Positions 1 to 9,247 are shown, counted from the first letter of the stretch. The stretch is DNA of 64,000 bases from JAXLVB01 sp046329195 (GCA_046329195.1 JAXLVB010000001.1:2418001-2482000), one strand, 5' to 3'. The notes: a model not told the origin generated them from the letters alone. A program made the numbers and translations.

Positions 1-28
1 TCTAACGAATGATAATCACCAAAAAAAC

Positions 29-57
29 AAAAAGGAGAGCCATTAGCTCTCCTTTTT
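29..57 (+). terminator. Rho-independent terminator
   Basis: A 12-bp perfect hairpin (29-40 paired with 46-57, 5-nt loop) is followed by a T-rich tract on the + strand. It probably ends a gene that lies to the left of the window. Confidence 0.75.
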
Positions 58-163
58 GTTTTTAGGTCTAAAATTAACCGATACACATCGCTTGTTTAGT
101 CGGAGCTATTCAAGATTTCGTTAATTTAGGAGTTCAATCCTATCCTTAACGCAGCTTCATCCT

Positions 164-1906
164 ATGTTCAAACGATTGACAGTACTCAGTCTGATCTTCA
201 TAACAAATTGGCTTCCAAAGGTGTATGCCCAGCCAATGCCCATTAGTCCGCTGTATCGTCAAACCAGCGAGATTCATCATCTGATGGTAAATTATACGGC
301 CGATAGAGGTAGCTTAGGGCGATTTTATACCATTGAGAACTCTCCTGAACGGCGAGAACGATTTCAGAAATTGACCAACGACTATCTGCAACAACTGAAA
401 AAATACGATTTTGACAAATTGCCAATAGACAGTCAGATTGATTATGTGTTGTTTGAGCGAAACTTAAAAATAGACCTTTTTGAGTTAGATAAAGAAGCAA
501 AAGAAGTAGCACAAATTCAAAGCTGGTTTCCGTTTGCTGATAAGATTTATGCCTTAGAGAAAACCCGTCGCCGTGGTGCTTCGCTCAATGCGGAGCAATT
601 AGCTGCTGACTTGACAGCGCTTGGCCGAACCATTGTGGAGGTTCGTAAAAGCCTCGAAAAACAGGAAAGTCTTAGCCCTGTTTTGTTAGAACGAGCTGAG
701 GGGACGGCTAATGGTCTCAAGGTGGCTATGAAGAGCGTTTTTGAGTTTTATAACGCCTATGACCCTTTGTTTACGTGGTGGATTCCAGCCCCTTATCGGC
801 AGATAGATAGCTTGCTCACTGGATATTCGGCGGTTTTTGCTAAAAAAATAAAAGCGGCCAATGCGGTGTTTAAAGACGATGGTAGCGGTATTAACGGCGT
901 GGCGGTAGGGCGTGACGAGCTGCTTCGTCAGTTGGCGTTTGAGTATATTCCGTATTCGCCCGAAGAACTCATAGACATTGCTAACCAAGAGTTTGCCTGG
1001 TGCGACCAAGAACTCTTGAAGGCTTCTCGTGAAATGGGCTTTGGCGACAACTGGAAACAAGCCCAAGAAAAAGTAAAAAATAGTGTAGTACCCGTTGGAA
1101 AGCAGCCCGAACTGATTTTGCGACTTTACAACGAATCGGTTGCGTTTTTGAAGGAAAAGGACTTAATAACGATTCCCCCCATTGCTGAAGAAACATGGCG
1201 AATGGCCATGATGTCGCCTGAACGCCAGAAGTTTAGCCCGTTTTTCTTAGGTGGCGAAACCATCTTGATTTCGTACCCAACGCCCTCGATGTCACACGAG
1301 GACAAGCTCATGAGTATGCGAGGAAATAACCCCCACTTTTCGAGAGCAACAGTACATCATGAACTCATAGCGGGGCATCATCTGCAAGGGTTTATGAACA
1401 ATCGGTACAAAACGTATCGCCGCAACCGTACGCCGTTTTGGACCGAAGGATGGGCCTTATACTGGGAGATGATTCTTTGGGATATGAAATTTCCGCAGTC
1501 GCCCGAAGACAAGATTGGGATGCTGTTTTGGCGAATGCACCGTTGTGCTCGTATCATTTTTTCGCTCAACTACCACTTGGGTAAATGGACACCACAGCAA
1601 TGTATTGACTTTTTGGTAGATCGTGTTGGGCACGAACGAGCCAATGCCGAAGGCGAGGTGCGGCGCTCTTTTGTAGGTGGTTATGAGCCGCTGTACCAGT
1701 TGGCCTATATGACTGGGGGCTTTCAGTTTTATGCCTTGAAAAGAGAGCTCGTGGACAGCGGCAAGATGACCTACAAGCAGTTTCATGACTTTATCATGCA
1801 GCAAAATTCATTGCCTGTCGAGTTGATAAGGGCCCTGATGACCAATCAAAAACTAAGCCCTGATTACCAATCTAAGTGGCGCTTTTATGTGCCTCCGAAG
1901 AAATAA
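164..1906 (+). CDS. DUF885 family secreted metallopeptidase-like protein
   Basis: This 580-residue protein starts with a hydrophobic signal peptide (about residues 1-22, ending ...VYAQ), so it is probably exported. The key motif is HHELIAGHHLQ near residue 402, the HE-(x)-GHH signature of DUF885 proteins, which are thought to be zinc-dependent hydrolases. A downstream Glu-rich segment (TEGWALYWE) matches the family's second conserved block and may carry the third metal ligand. Length is normal for the family. It is the last + strand gene before the RNA-repair island and converges on the kinase gene at a shared hairpin. The substrate cannot be told from sequence. Confidence 0.85.
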   Translation: MFKRLTVLSLIFITNWLPKVYAQPMPISPLYRQTSEIHHLMVNYTADRGSLGRFYTIENSPERRERFQKLTNDYLQQLKKYDFDKLPIDSQIDYVLFERNLKIDLFELDKEAKEVAQIQSWFPFADKIYALEKTRRRGASLNAEQLAADLTALGRTIVEVRKSLEKQESLSPVLLERAEGTANGLKVAMKSVFEFYNAYDPLFTWWIPAPYRQIDSLLTGYSAVFAKKIKAANAVFKDDGSGINGVAVGRDELLRQLAFEYIPYSPEELIDIANQEFAWCDQELLKASREMGFGDNWKQAQEKVKNSVVPVGKQPELILRLYNESVAFLKEKDLITIPPIAEETWRMAMMSPERQKFSPFFLGGETILISYPTPSMSHEDKLMSMRGNNPHFSRATVHHELIAGHHLQGFMNNRYKTYRRNRTPFWTEGWALYWEMILWDMKFPQSPEDKIGMLFWRMHRCARIIFSLNYHLGKWTPQQCIDFLVDRVGHERANAEGEVRRSFVGGYEPLYQLAYMTGGFQFYALKRELVDSGKMTYKQFHDFIMQQNSLPVELIRALMTNQKLSPDYQSKWRFYVPPKK

Positions 1907-1913
1907 AAACAAC

Positions 1914-1947
1914 AATCCACCTCTTGCTGCTGAGTAGGAGGTGGATT
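1914..1947. terminator. Bidirectional hairpin between convergent genes
   Basis: A 10-bp inverted repeat (1914-1923 with 1938-1947) lies between the DUF885 gene and the convergent kinase gene, overlapping the kinase stop codon. It probably terminates both transcripts. Confidence 0.55.
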
Positions 1948-2881
1948 AAAAATTCCCATAGTCCACTTGCAAGCAAGTCAGCCCCAATTTTCGTCGCCAC
2001 ATATCTACCACTTGCTGGCGGTCGTCAATGACTAACTCTACAAAATATTGACCTCGGATATGCTCATTGTACAGCTCAAATTTGATGTCTGAGTCTTTTC
2101 GCATATCTTTATTTTTGCGCATAAACAACTGAAAATCAAGTTTATTCCAATTGAAGTGTTTCGTAATCCAAGTGGTACTTTCATGGCGGCAGATTTCGTC
2201 ACGCCCCGAAAAGAAAATGATTTGATGGCCTGCATTTTTGAGTAGTTTTACTAAGTCAATAATAGATCTTTTAGGCTTGTCGCCAGCCACCAAATGCCAG
2301 TCGTAGGCGTATCGGCCTTGCATTTCAGCTACAGTGCCATCAATATCTACTATCACGCAAGTTGGCAAGGTTTTGTCTTGATTAGCCTCAAAACTCTCTC
2401 GCACATGGGTTTCGGGCTGAAATTTGAAGTTTTTCTTCATAATCGCCAGCTTTTCAACTTGTTGCAGGATCACGCTTTCACCTACTACATCCATCCTGTT
2501 TTGGTCATTTTTCAGACATTCGTCGAGAGGTACTTCAAACAATTGATACGAAATTTCTACTTCTTCAAAGCGCTCAACAAGCATCTTACGGTACTCGTTG
2601 AGGTACGAGAGTTTTAGATGCGTATTGTCTATTAATACATTCCATCCGTTGTGTAGTGCATTGATTATTAGTAAATTTTGCTGTTCGTCAACCAATTTTT
2701 CAATTCTATATTTCTCCGACTTTTCCCAAGTATGATACTCATTGAGCGACACCGAAAGCATACTTTTACGAATATCGTCTTTGTTGATGCGCAGCCAATT
2801 TGGGTTATCTCGACAAAACTGCTTCGCCCAAGTGGACTTACCACTTCCGCTAATACCGATGAGAATGAGGATTTTTTTCAT
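1946..2881 (-). CDS. Polynucleotide kinase / 3'-phosphatase (T4 Pnkp-like)
   Basis: A 311-residue two-domain RNA-end-healing enzyme. The N-terminal kinase has a P-loop, GISGSGKSTWAK, at about residues 8-19. The C-terminal half is a HAD-type phosphatase with the DIDGT nucleophile motif (about residue 179) and a later FSGRDE block. Kinase-then-phosphatase order is that of T4 Pnkp. It would phosphorylate 5'-OH ends and remove 3' or cyclic phosphates, giving ends the neighbouring ATP ligase can seal. It is separated from the ligase gene by 199 bp in which I see no operator copy, so it may have its own promoter. Family assignment is secure; RNA as the substrate is inferred from context. Confidence 0.9.
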   Translation of the reverse strand: MKKILILIGISGSGKSTWAKQFCRDNPNWLRINKDDIRKSMLSVSLNEYHTWEKSEKYRIEKLVDEQQNLLIINALHNGWNVLIDNTHLKLSYLNEYRKMLVERFEEVEISYQLFEVPLDECLKNDQNRMDVVGESVILQQVEKLAIMKKNFKFQPETHVRESFEANQDKTLPTCVIVDIDGTVAEMQGRYAYDWHLVAGDKPKRSIIDLVKLLKNAGHQIIFFSGRDEICRHESTTWITKHFNWNKLDFQLFMRKNKDMRKDSDIKFELYNEHIRGQYFVELVIDDRQQVVDMWRRKLGLTCLQVDYGNF

Positions 2882-3080
2882 TTATTTCTGACTCTTTCAG
2901 TTCTTTGTAGTAAAAATTATTTCTATTTGTGAACTCAGGTTACGTACCCCGAGTTACGCACCCGCATTCTTTCTCGCAGAATTTTGCAAAATGAAATGCT
3001 TTACTGAAGTTCGCTGAATATCTACCTCAGTTTGCGAGTTATTCGAGATAATTCTACTTTGTTCATGGATATTACACAAA

Positions 3081-4103
3081 TCACTCTTCTTGGGTTTGCA
3101 TAAACGCCTTCTGAAACTTCGGGCGGATGAGTTTCCAGATGATATAATCGTAAGGGCGATTGTCCAACATTTTGAATAAAATCATCGGATATTTTTGCTT
3201 CAAAAAATAATCAGCAGCTTCTTTTCGGGTTTCAAAGGGTTTGTAAGCGACTTTGCATTCGTCTTCAATCGCCTGATATTCAGCTTTTAGCTTAGCTACG
3301 ATTGTTTTTACCCATTCATAAAACTCGTCGGGTACATCTTTCAAAAAAGCATCTAACTGCTTGTTCTGAGCTAACAGTTCCCAAATATCAATTGTAGAAA
3401 GATTAGTTAAAATTTTGTGCAAACGAACGTATTCTTCCAGCTTAACTTTTACTCGAAATCCCGACTGAAATTTTAGTACAAATCCTTCAAAATTATCAGT
3501 CTGAAAGTTTTTCAACGACGGATAGTCTTTCAGTCCATCATAATGCTTCACGACCGAAAAACCTAAGTTGAGCGGTAAAGGTTGGTCTTGGCCCGTGGCA
3601 GTATCTATCACGGCCAACAGCACCAAATCTTTCTTGTCACCGTAATCAACTACAATTCGATTTTCGGGATAAATAATCTCAAATAGGTAGGTGTGTGAGC
3701 GATTGAGTTGAGAAAAAATAGACTGAAAATGCTCATGTAAAAACGCTGTGGCCCAAATGGCTTGTTCGCTGTTGAACGAACCACGAGTAGCGATATAGGG
3801 CATCTCGTTGAGCCAATACAAAATTCCCAACGAGCCATCCATTTTTTCGTAAACGTCAAAAGTTTCGGTCGGAATATCGGCGGTTTGGTGTTCTTCCCAA
3901 TTGAAAAATTTGGCAAATGGCCGAGCCACCACGTTGCCAACAGCATCCAAAATTAGTCCACGAGCCATCAACGTCCACTCGTTCCAAAGCGATTCGTACT
4001 GGGCATTGGAAGTATAGTTGTAGATAAACAAATCGGCCTCTAGATGCTTTTGTACCGAGATGTATTTGTCTGCTACAAGTTGATGTAAGTCGTCGATATT
4101 CAT
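3081..4103 (-). CDS. ATP-dependent RNA ligase (T4 Rnl1-like)
   Basis: A 340-residue nucleotidyltransferase-superfamily ligase. Motif I is EKMDGS with the adenylated lysine at position 87; it is preceded by the MARGLIL...RPFAKFFNWEE block typical of RNA ligases. Motif IIIa (LFEIIYPENRIV), motif IV (EGFVLKF) and motif V (VKVKLEEY) are all present, so the enzyme looks intact. It should join 3'-OH and 5'-phosphate RNA ends produced by the kinase/phosphatase next door. The start overlaps the stop of the upstream RlaP gene by 4 bp (positions 4100-4103), indicating translational coupling. It is in the operon controlled by the operator at 6048-6068. Confidence 0.92.
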   Translation of the reverse strand: MNIDDLHQLVADKYISVQKHLEADLFIYNYTSNAQYESLWNEWTLMARGLILDAVGNVVARPFAKFFNWEEHQTADIPTETFDVYEKMDGSLGILYWLNEMPYIATRGSFNSEQAIWATAFLHEHFQSIFSQLNRSHTYLFEIIYPENRIVVDYGDKKDLVLLAVIDTATGQDQPLPLNLGFSVVKHYDGLKDYPSLKNFQTDNFEGFVLKFQSGFRVKVKLEEYVRLHKILTNLSTIDIWELLAQNKQLDAFLKDVPDEFYEWVKTIVAKLKAEYQAIEDECKVAYKPFETRKEAADYFLKQKYPMILFKMLDNRPYDYIIWKLIRPKFQKAFMQTQEE

Positions 4104-5143
4104 GGATAATAATGCCTGATTTGGAGCAATAAATCGTTTAAAAACTCTTTATCTACGTCATTGGGTAAGTCGGCTTGTTGATAGTGCTGTTCAAGTTCAA
4201 CTAAGTCTTTTTCGGCTTGCTCAATGATTGACGCCAAATCTACCTCACCCCGCCTGATTTTGAGCAACTCAGCGGCATTCGGTCTTTTGACGTTAATAGT
4301 TCTGTCGGTAACTATTTCGAAAGCGGTGTCAATCAGTCTTCGGCAGTGAAGCAGGTTTTTGCCATCAATTTGTTGCTGATGTCCTTGCACGTCCACATAG
4401 CGTTGGGTGTTGCGGTTTTCGAGCCAATCGGTGTATTCTTTGTAGTCTTTGCAGTGGGTCGAATAACCGTCTTTGTTGAAGTACATAACCGCCACGGGTA
4501 CTTCGCCTTTGGGTACGCTGCTGAGTTTTACTTCGTTACTAAAATCACTTACAATGCCTTTGTAAAATCCGTCTAAAGGTTTGTGATACAGGGCATAACA
4601 ATCTTTGAAATGCTCTAGTTTTACCAAACCACAATGCGCTTGTTGGATGTTTTCTCTTTCCAAAAAGCGCTCTATGGACATGGTTTTGCCGTTTTCATAG
4701 ATGTAGCAAAACTCCAAAGGTTTTTTACGAATGACTCTGGTTTTCTCCCAGTTCATCTTTTTGTCTAAGCCTTTTGCCTTTTTGATTTGCGCTGCGGCAT
4801 AGCCACCAAACGACTGAAAACATCGCTTGGTCAGGAATTTATGCCGCTGCACCACTATCAAATCAAATGCTTCGGTTTTCTCCAAAATACATGCTTCGGG
4901 CATGAAAAGCATCTCCAACACCGTAGGATTAGCCGACTGAAGCAATTGCAAAAACCGCCTTACTTCGTAATAACATTCGTCTTTGCTCAGCTCAATTTGT
5001 TCCACATAATTGAACGACAAAATATCGTCGGGGTGTTGGATAAACACCCCTTTGAAATCTTGGTCAGACTGAGGCGTGGCCGTGCCATAAGCCTGACTCC
5101 CGACGAGTGTTTTGAAGATAATTTTGTGTTCTTTTTCCAGCAT
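4100..5143 (-). CDS. RlaP-type nucleotidyltransferase (DNA polymerase beta superfamily)
   Basis: A 347-residue protein of the COG3541/RlaP family, which is named for its frequent place in RNA-repair operons. The active-site signature is GSQAYG followed by SDQD at residues 15-29 (the GS and DxD metal-binding motifs). The remainder is helical and charged. It may add nucleotides to damaged RNA ends or act on a tRNA; the reaction is not settled for the family. It lies 19 bp after the 271-aa gene and overlaps the RNA ligase start, so all three form one operon read away from the WYL gene. Confidence 0.85.
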   Translation of the reverse strand: MLEKEHKIIFKTLVGSQAYGTATPQSDQDFKGVFIQHPDDILSFNYVEQIELSKDECYYEVRRFLQLLQSANPTVLEMLFMPEACILEKTEAFDLIVVQRHKFLTKRCFQSFGGYAAAQIKKAKGLDKKMNWEKTRVIRKKPLEFCYIYENGKTMSIERFLERENIQQAHCGLVKLEHFKDCYALYHKPLDGFYKGIVSDFSNEVKLSSVPKGEVPVAVMYFNKDGYSTHCKDYKEYTDWLENRNTQRYVDVQGHQQQIDGKNLLHCRRLIDTAFEIVTDRTINVKRPNAAELLKIRRGEVDLASIIEQAEKDLVELEQHYQQADLPNDVDKEFLNDLLLQIRHYYP

Positions 5144-5162
5144 TTTCGATTAAAAATACGCT

Positions 5163-5978
5163 TTAGAAATTAAATAATTGCGCCAACAAGCCACGTTTCT
5201 TAGGAGAAGGTTGCACATTCAACAAGCGTGCTGTCAGCCAAAAATCTCCCTGAACAATGCTACCCACTTTGGGAGGTTTAGAAACTAAAGCAGGGTCGCA
5301 TACGATGTCTATTTCTCCTCCAGCTGTCTCGACCAGCATCCAGCAAAATGAATCTCCTGTAAACATATTTGGTAAGTTAGCCCATTCTTTTACAACGCCC
5401 GACAAAAGGCCGAAAGGCTGAGGCAATCCTGAGCTGGGTTCTTCACCTGTAGCCGTTTGCATGACAAATAATCCTAATGGTACAAAAGATTTTGTAGCAA
5501 ACTTAAACTGAGTAGTTTGGCTATCCCGAAACTCTTGCTCATTATCAAATATGCTTATTTCGCCCTGTGTAAAAGCACTCAATTGAATTTGACAATCCAT
5601 AGGGAATGTTAAAGGCTCATATCGCTGCAAATCAGGCACAGCAAATACAAATGGGTATTGTCCGCTATTAGGATTGCCTTTTTCAGTAGGTTCTGCCCAA
5701 GCATGGAGGCAGCCATCTAAGATGCTACGACCATTCTCAATTTCGTTGGTAATACATACATTTCTTTTGCTATATCCATTGAAATGCGGGTTGAAGCCAA
5801 TGAACTCCTTACGCTTGTTAAACTGCAAATAAATGGCTACCCCCGAATTTTCGGCGTATTCTAAATAAGTGCCTTTGGTACATTTATTAGCTTTGCCCAA
5901 AGGAATCATTTTATCCAAATTTTCATACAATTCTTCAATTGTTTGAAAGTTAAAGCCAATATTAGAAAAGTTGCTCAT
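5163..5978 (-). CDS. Uncharacterised 271-residue protein, first gene of the RNA-ligase operon
   Basis: I do not recognise this protein. It has no signal peptide or membrane segment. The N-terminal half is rich in aromatic residues and asparagine (for example FIGFNPHFNGYSKRN), and the C-terminal half has a compact beta-rich stretch around DPALVSKPPKVGSIVQGDFWL, which suggests an OB-like barrel, though that is only an impression. As the leading gene under the shared operator it is probably a functional part of the RNA-repair regulon, perhaps an RNA-binding accessory. The ATG at 5978 lies 54 nt downstream of a TTATTTTG -7-like element on the minus strand. Confidence 0.7.
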   Translation of the reverse strand: MSNFSNIGFNFQTIEELYENLDKMIPLGKANKCTKGTYLEYAENSGVAIYLQFNKRKEFIGFNPHFNGYSKRNVCITNEIENGRSILDGCLHAWAEPTEKGNPNSGQYPFVFAVPDLQRYEPLTFPMDCQIQLSAFTQGEISIFDNEQEFRDSQTTQFKFATKSFVPLGLFVMQTATGEEPSSGLPQPFGLLSGVVKEWANLPNMFTGDSFCWMLVETAGGEIDIVCDPALVSKPPKVGSIVQGDFWLTARLLNVQPSPKKRGLLAQLFNF

Positions 5979-6031
5979 AATTATACTTGTTTAAAATGTA
6001 AATGAATTTGAATGTGTTTTGCTTGACGATT

Positions 6032-6082
6032 CAAAATAAATTCGCTACTACGCAGCGTTTTTGCGTAGAAAAAATAATTTTG
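6032..6082. promoter_or_regulatory. Divergent promoter region with operator 1 of the WYL regulon
   Basis: The 21-bp operator CTACGCA-N7-TGCGTAG occupies 6048-6068 and is a perfect inverted repeat. Towards the WYL gene, TAATTTTG at 6075-6082 ends 14 nt from the operator and matches the Bacteroidota -7 consensus TAnnTTTG. Towards the ligase operon, TTATTTTG (6039-6032) ends 16 nt from the operator. The operator would thus cover the -33 region of both promoters. The same palindrome occurs at 8781-8801 and 15450-15470. Confidence 0.8.
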
Positions 6083-6144
6083 ATATTTTTATCATTCCCT
6101 TATACTTACTCTACTTAATAGGTTATAATATTCTCTCATTGCCC

Positions 6145-7182
6145 ATGCCCATCAACCGCAACGCCCTCATTCGCTATAAAGTCATAGACAGTTGCCTACA
6201 ACGCCGTAACCGGAAATGGACACTCGAAAACCTCATCGAAGCCGTGTCAGATGCGCTTTATGAGTATGAAGGCATTGACAAAGGCATTAGCAAACGAAGT
6301 ATTCAGGCCGATATTCAGATGATGCGCAGCGATAAACTGGGCTATTTTGCGCCGATTATCGTTATTGACAAAAAGTATTACACGTATGAAGACCCTACCT
6401 ATAGCATCACCAACATTCCGCTGTCGGAGGCGGATTTGCAAAAGATGAATGCGGCGGTGGAGATGCTCAAGCAGTTTAAGGGATTTTCGCATTTTTCGCA
6501 GTTGAACGATGTGGTTCAAAAGTTGGAAGACCACGTGTATTCGTCAGCTAAAAAGTCGTTTCCAGTGATTGATTTTGAGAAAAACGACGGATTGAAAGGC
6601 TTAAATTTTTTGGATGATTTGTATCAATCGGTCATTCAGAAAAAAGTGGTAAAAATCACCTATCAGTCGTTTACGGCGCAACAGGCGCAGACTTTTTCTT
6701 TTCATACATGGTGGCTGAAAGAATTCAAGAACCGTTGGTTTGCGGTAGGAACCAAAAACCATCAAAAGAATATTCTGACCCTTGCCTTAGATAGAATTAT
6801 TGAACTCCAACTATTGGAAAATGCCGAATATTTTCAAAACGAATTGTATACGCCCGAAGCTTATTATAAAGATGTAGTAGGCGTTTCGGTCAGCCCTACC
6901 TTGCGACCTATGAAGCTCAAACTGTTTGTTTCGGCTCGTCATGCGCCCTACGTCAAGACGAAGCCCTTGCATCCTTCACAGCAGGTGTTGCAAGAAAGTG
7001 AGAAGGGGATTCTCGTGCAGATTCAGGTGCAACACAATTTTGAAATTGAAAAGGAAATTTTGAGTTTTGGCGAAGGAATGGTAGTGCTGGAGCCGCCCAA
7101 ATTCAGAGAAATCGTACAAAAACGGCTGGAATGGCAGTTGAGTCAGTATCAGAAATCGGCAGAGGAGTTGATGGAAAAATAA
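6145..7182 (+). CDS. WYL-domain transcriptional regulator of the RNA-repair island
   Basis: A 345-residue regulator starting MPINRNALIRYKVIDSCL. The N-terminal 90 residues form a winged helix-turn-helix (conserved phrase KGISKRSIQADIQMM), followed by a linker and a WYL-like ligand-binding domain (KITYQSF... HTWWLKEFKNRWFAVG... LALDRI). I chose the ATG at 6145 because an upstream TTG start at 6061 would add hydrophobic residues foreign to the family and would lie upstream of the -7 element. WYL domains sense nucleic acids or nucleotides. The gene is divergent from the ligase operon with an operator between them, so autoregulation and control of the whole island are the natural reading. Confidence 0.88.
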   Translation: MPINRNALIRYKVIDSCLQRRNRKWTLENLIEAVSDALYEYEGIDKGISKRSIQADIQMMRSDKLGYFAPIIVIDKKYYTYEDPTYSITNIPLSEADLQKMNAAVEMLKQFKGFSHFSQLNDVVQKLEDHVYSSAKKSFPVIDFEKNDGLKGLNFLDDLYQSVIQKKVVKITYQSFTAQQAQTFSFHTWWLKEFKNRWFAVGTKNHQKNILTLALDRIIELQLLENAEYFQNELYTPEAYYKDVVGVSVSPTLRPMKLKLFVSARHAPYVKTKPLHPSQQVLQESEKGILVQIQVQHNFEIEKEILSFGEGMVVLEPPKFREIVQKRLEWQLSQYQKSAEELMEK

Positions 7183-7226
7183 TCATAAGCCTAATAGCGA
7201 CAAAGCACGCCTTGTCGCTACGATTT

Positions 7227-8741
7227 TTAATCTTCTCGCCCTTCTTTCCGATTGGCATCGGCCATTCTGACGATTTTGGGGGTGAATTTGGCCAATACTT
7301 TTACCAAATCAGTTTGCGCCGCTATCACGTTGTTGATGTCTTTATAGACCATGGGGGCCTCGTCTAAGTCACCGCCGATGAGTTCGATGCCGTGGTCTTG
7401 CAACACTTTGTTCAATGCACTTTTGGTGATTGAATTCAAAGCTGCCGTTCGGCTCATCAAACGTCCTGCTCCATGCGAAGCTGAGTTGATGGCAGTTTCG
7501 TTTCCTAAGCCACGCACCACAAACCCTGGAGCCGTCATCGAACCTGGAATGATACCTAGGTCGTTGATACCGGCGGGTGTGGCCCCCTTGCGGTGCACCA
7601 GTACTTCTCGACCCTGATGCAGCTCTTTCCATGCAAAATTGTGATGATTCTCGACCATCAGCAAGGGTTTTTCATTAAGTGCTTTTGCTAATTTGGCGTG
7701 AATTTCGTGGTGATTGGCTGAGGCATAGTCGCCGGCTAAGTTCATGGCAATCCAGTATTCTTGCCCTTCTTCGGTGTTCAAATCGAGCCATGCCAAATGA
7801 GCCGCTTGCTTGGGTAATTTGGTTTTTTGCATGGCAATTTTTGAATAATGATTGGCCACTGTTCCGCCAAAACCCCTTGAACCTGAGTGAGATAATAGAG
7901 CCAAATAAGTGCCAATGGGCAAATTGAGCAAAGCATCTGTTTCGGTTACTTCTAATAGTCCCCACTCCACAAAATGATTACCTGTGCCAGATGTACCCAA
8001 CTGACGATAAGCCTTGTCTTTGAGGTCTCGGATTATTTTAGTGGCCGTCCATTCAATTTTATCCATCACACTTTCGTCGGCCTTGAGACGAGTTTCGCCT
8101 CCGATGCCAAATTTAGTATGTTCTACCAAGCTCCTCTTGAGCAAATGTGGCTCTCGCTTGAAAAAATCGGCAGGCAAATCAAACACCGACAAGCACATAC
8201 GGCAGGCAATATCAACACCTACGGCATAGGGAATAATCTTGTCGGGTTCAGTAGCCAACACGCCTCCAATAGGTAGTCCATAACCCTGGTGCGCATCAGG
8301 CATCAGTGCACCCGCAATCGAAATCGGTAAGCTAACGGCATTATCCATCTGCTTCAAAGCACCTTCTTCAATGAATGTTGACCCAAAAATGCTGTAAGGC
8401 ACATTTTCTTTCAGCAAATCAAACTCGGCAGCTTGAGCTTTTGGCTTTTCGTCCACTTCCATTTTATCTTCTTTCGGCAACCACAATTTCCCTTCTTCCG
8501 AAAGCTGGATGACCGCCCCTTGTTGACGCAATTCATAGATTTTCTTGGCCAGATTAGTGACTTTATTTCTTGAATAAGCGAATTTCTTAGGGTTTTCAAG
8601 CATTTGAGCCAAGAGCCCCATTACTTTTTCTTCGGAGTAATCGGCTCGTTGCGTGAGGCCGTTGGTTACTCTAAGAAACGGCTCGTGTAATTCTTCGGGG
8701 ATGTTCCCGAGTGAGTTTATTTGTTGGATGGTAATAGCCAT
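7227..8741 (-). CDS. rtcB: RtcB-family RNA ligase
   Basis: A 504-residue RtcB, the GTP- and manganese-dependent ligase that joins 2',3'-cyclic or 3'-phosphate ends to 5'-OH ends. Visible motifs are DAHQGYGLPIGG, the metal-site block VGVDIACRM (the more usual form is DIGCGM), GTSGTGNHFVEW, HSGSRGFGG, and SASHGAGRLMSR with the histidine that becomes guanylylated. The ATG at 8741 (MAITIQQIN) fits the family better than an upstream ATG at 8774. Operator 2 lies 40 bp upstream, so it is transcribed from its own regulated promoter. It converges with the WYL gene. With Rnl and Pnkp nearby, the island holds two chemically different sealing routes. Confidence 0.93.
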   Translation of the reverse strand: MAITIQQINSLGNIPEELHEPFLRVTNGLTQRADYSEEKVMGLLAQMLENPKKFAYSRNKVTNLAKKIYELRQQGAVIQLSEEGKLWLPKEDKMEVDEKPKAQAAEFDLLKENVPYSIFGSTFIEEGALKQMDNAVSLPISIAGALMPDAHQGYGLPIGGVLATEPDKIIPYAVGVDIACRMCLSVFDLPADFFKREPHLLKRSLVEHTKFGIGGETRLKADESVMDKIEWTATKIIRDLKDKAYRQLGTSGTGNHFVEWGLLEVTETDALLNLPIGTYLALLSHSGSRGFGGTVANHYSKIAMQKTKLPKQAAHLAWLDLNTEEGQEYWIAMNLAGDYASANHHEIHAKLAKALNEKPLLMVENHHNFAWKELHQGREVLVHRKGATPAGINDLGIIPGSMTAPGFVVRGLGNETAINSASHGAGRLMSRTAALNSITKSALNKVLQDHGIELIGGDLDEAPMVYKDINNVIAAQTDLVKVLAKFTPKIVRMADANRKEGRED

Positions 8742-8764
8742 GATTAGTACTGAGTATGTTGATT

Positions 8765-8801
8765 CAAATGTCAATTCAGCCTACGCAAGCTTTCTGCGCA
8801 G
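8765..8801 (-). promoter_or_regulatory. Operator 2 and promoter of rtcB
   Basis: CTACGCA-N7-TGCGCAG at 8781-8801, one mismatch from a perfect palindrome, same 7-7-7 spacing as the other two copies. On the minus strand GACATTTG ends exactly 16 nt after the operator (8772-8765), a -7-like element, 24 nt before the rtcB ATG. Confidence 0.75.
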
Positions 8802-8874
8802 GTGAAAAATATTTCTAAAAAACATTGAATTTGCAATTTGCGAATCGCAAATTGAGAGGAGCACAACGGCTAAT

Positions 8875-9231
8875 TCATCTGTTCATCGAAGAGGAAATTG
8901 CCTCAAAGGATTGTACATTAACCTTCTCTCGCAGCATCTCAATCAATTGTTCGTCCATCAGTTCATATTCATCAGGAATAAACAACACCCGAATATCTTT
9001 GCCTTGCAATAGCTGCCCGAACCGTTGGCTCATCATTTCTTTATGCCGCTTTTCCATCACAAAAATCACATCAGCCCAGCGGATGAGGTTTTCATTGATT
9101 TTCACCCGTGCGCTTGGACTTGTACCGCATGATTTTACAGCAAACTCTTCGTCATTTTTGAAAATCATTTCAGCTGTTAAGCTTCGGCGTTTGTTGCGTG
9201 AGCAGACGAAGAGGAGGTTGGGTTGGGGCAT
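8875..9231 (-). CDS. Low-molecular-weight phosphotyrosine-phosphatase-like protein
   Basis: A 118-residue protein with the phosphatase loop C10-x5-R16 (VCSRNKRRS) near its N-terminus and a late acidic block FIPDEYELMD that may supply the general acid. Fold and length are close to those of small LMW phosphatases, slightly short. Members of this group recur beside RNA-repair genes, so the substrate may be a phosphorylated nucleic-acid end or nucleotide rather than a protein; this is inference. It lies 16 bp after the helicase gene and upstream of operator 2, so it is probably co-transcribed with the helicase. Confidence 0.8.
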   Translation of the reverse strand: MPQPNLLFVCSRNKRRSLTAEMIFKNDEEFAVKSCGTSPSARVKINENLIRWADVIFVMEKRHKEMMSQRFGQLLQGKDIRVLFIPDEYELMDEQLIEMLREKVNVQSFEAISSSMNR

Positions 9232-9247
9232 ATTTTATTAAAGAAAT

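Noticed and set aside
6061..6144. TTG start giving a 373-residue WYL protein
   Set aside because: The extra residues are hydrophobic, overlap the operator and -7 element, and are not part of the family.
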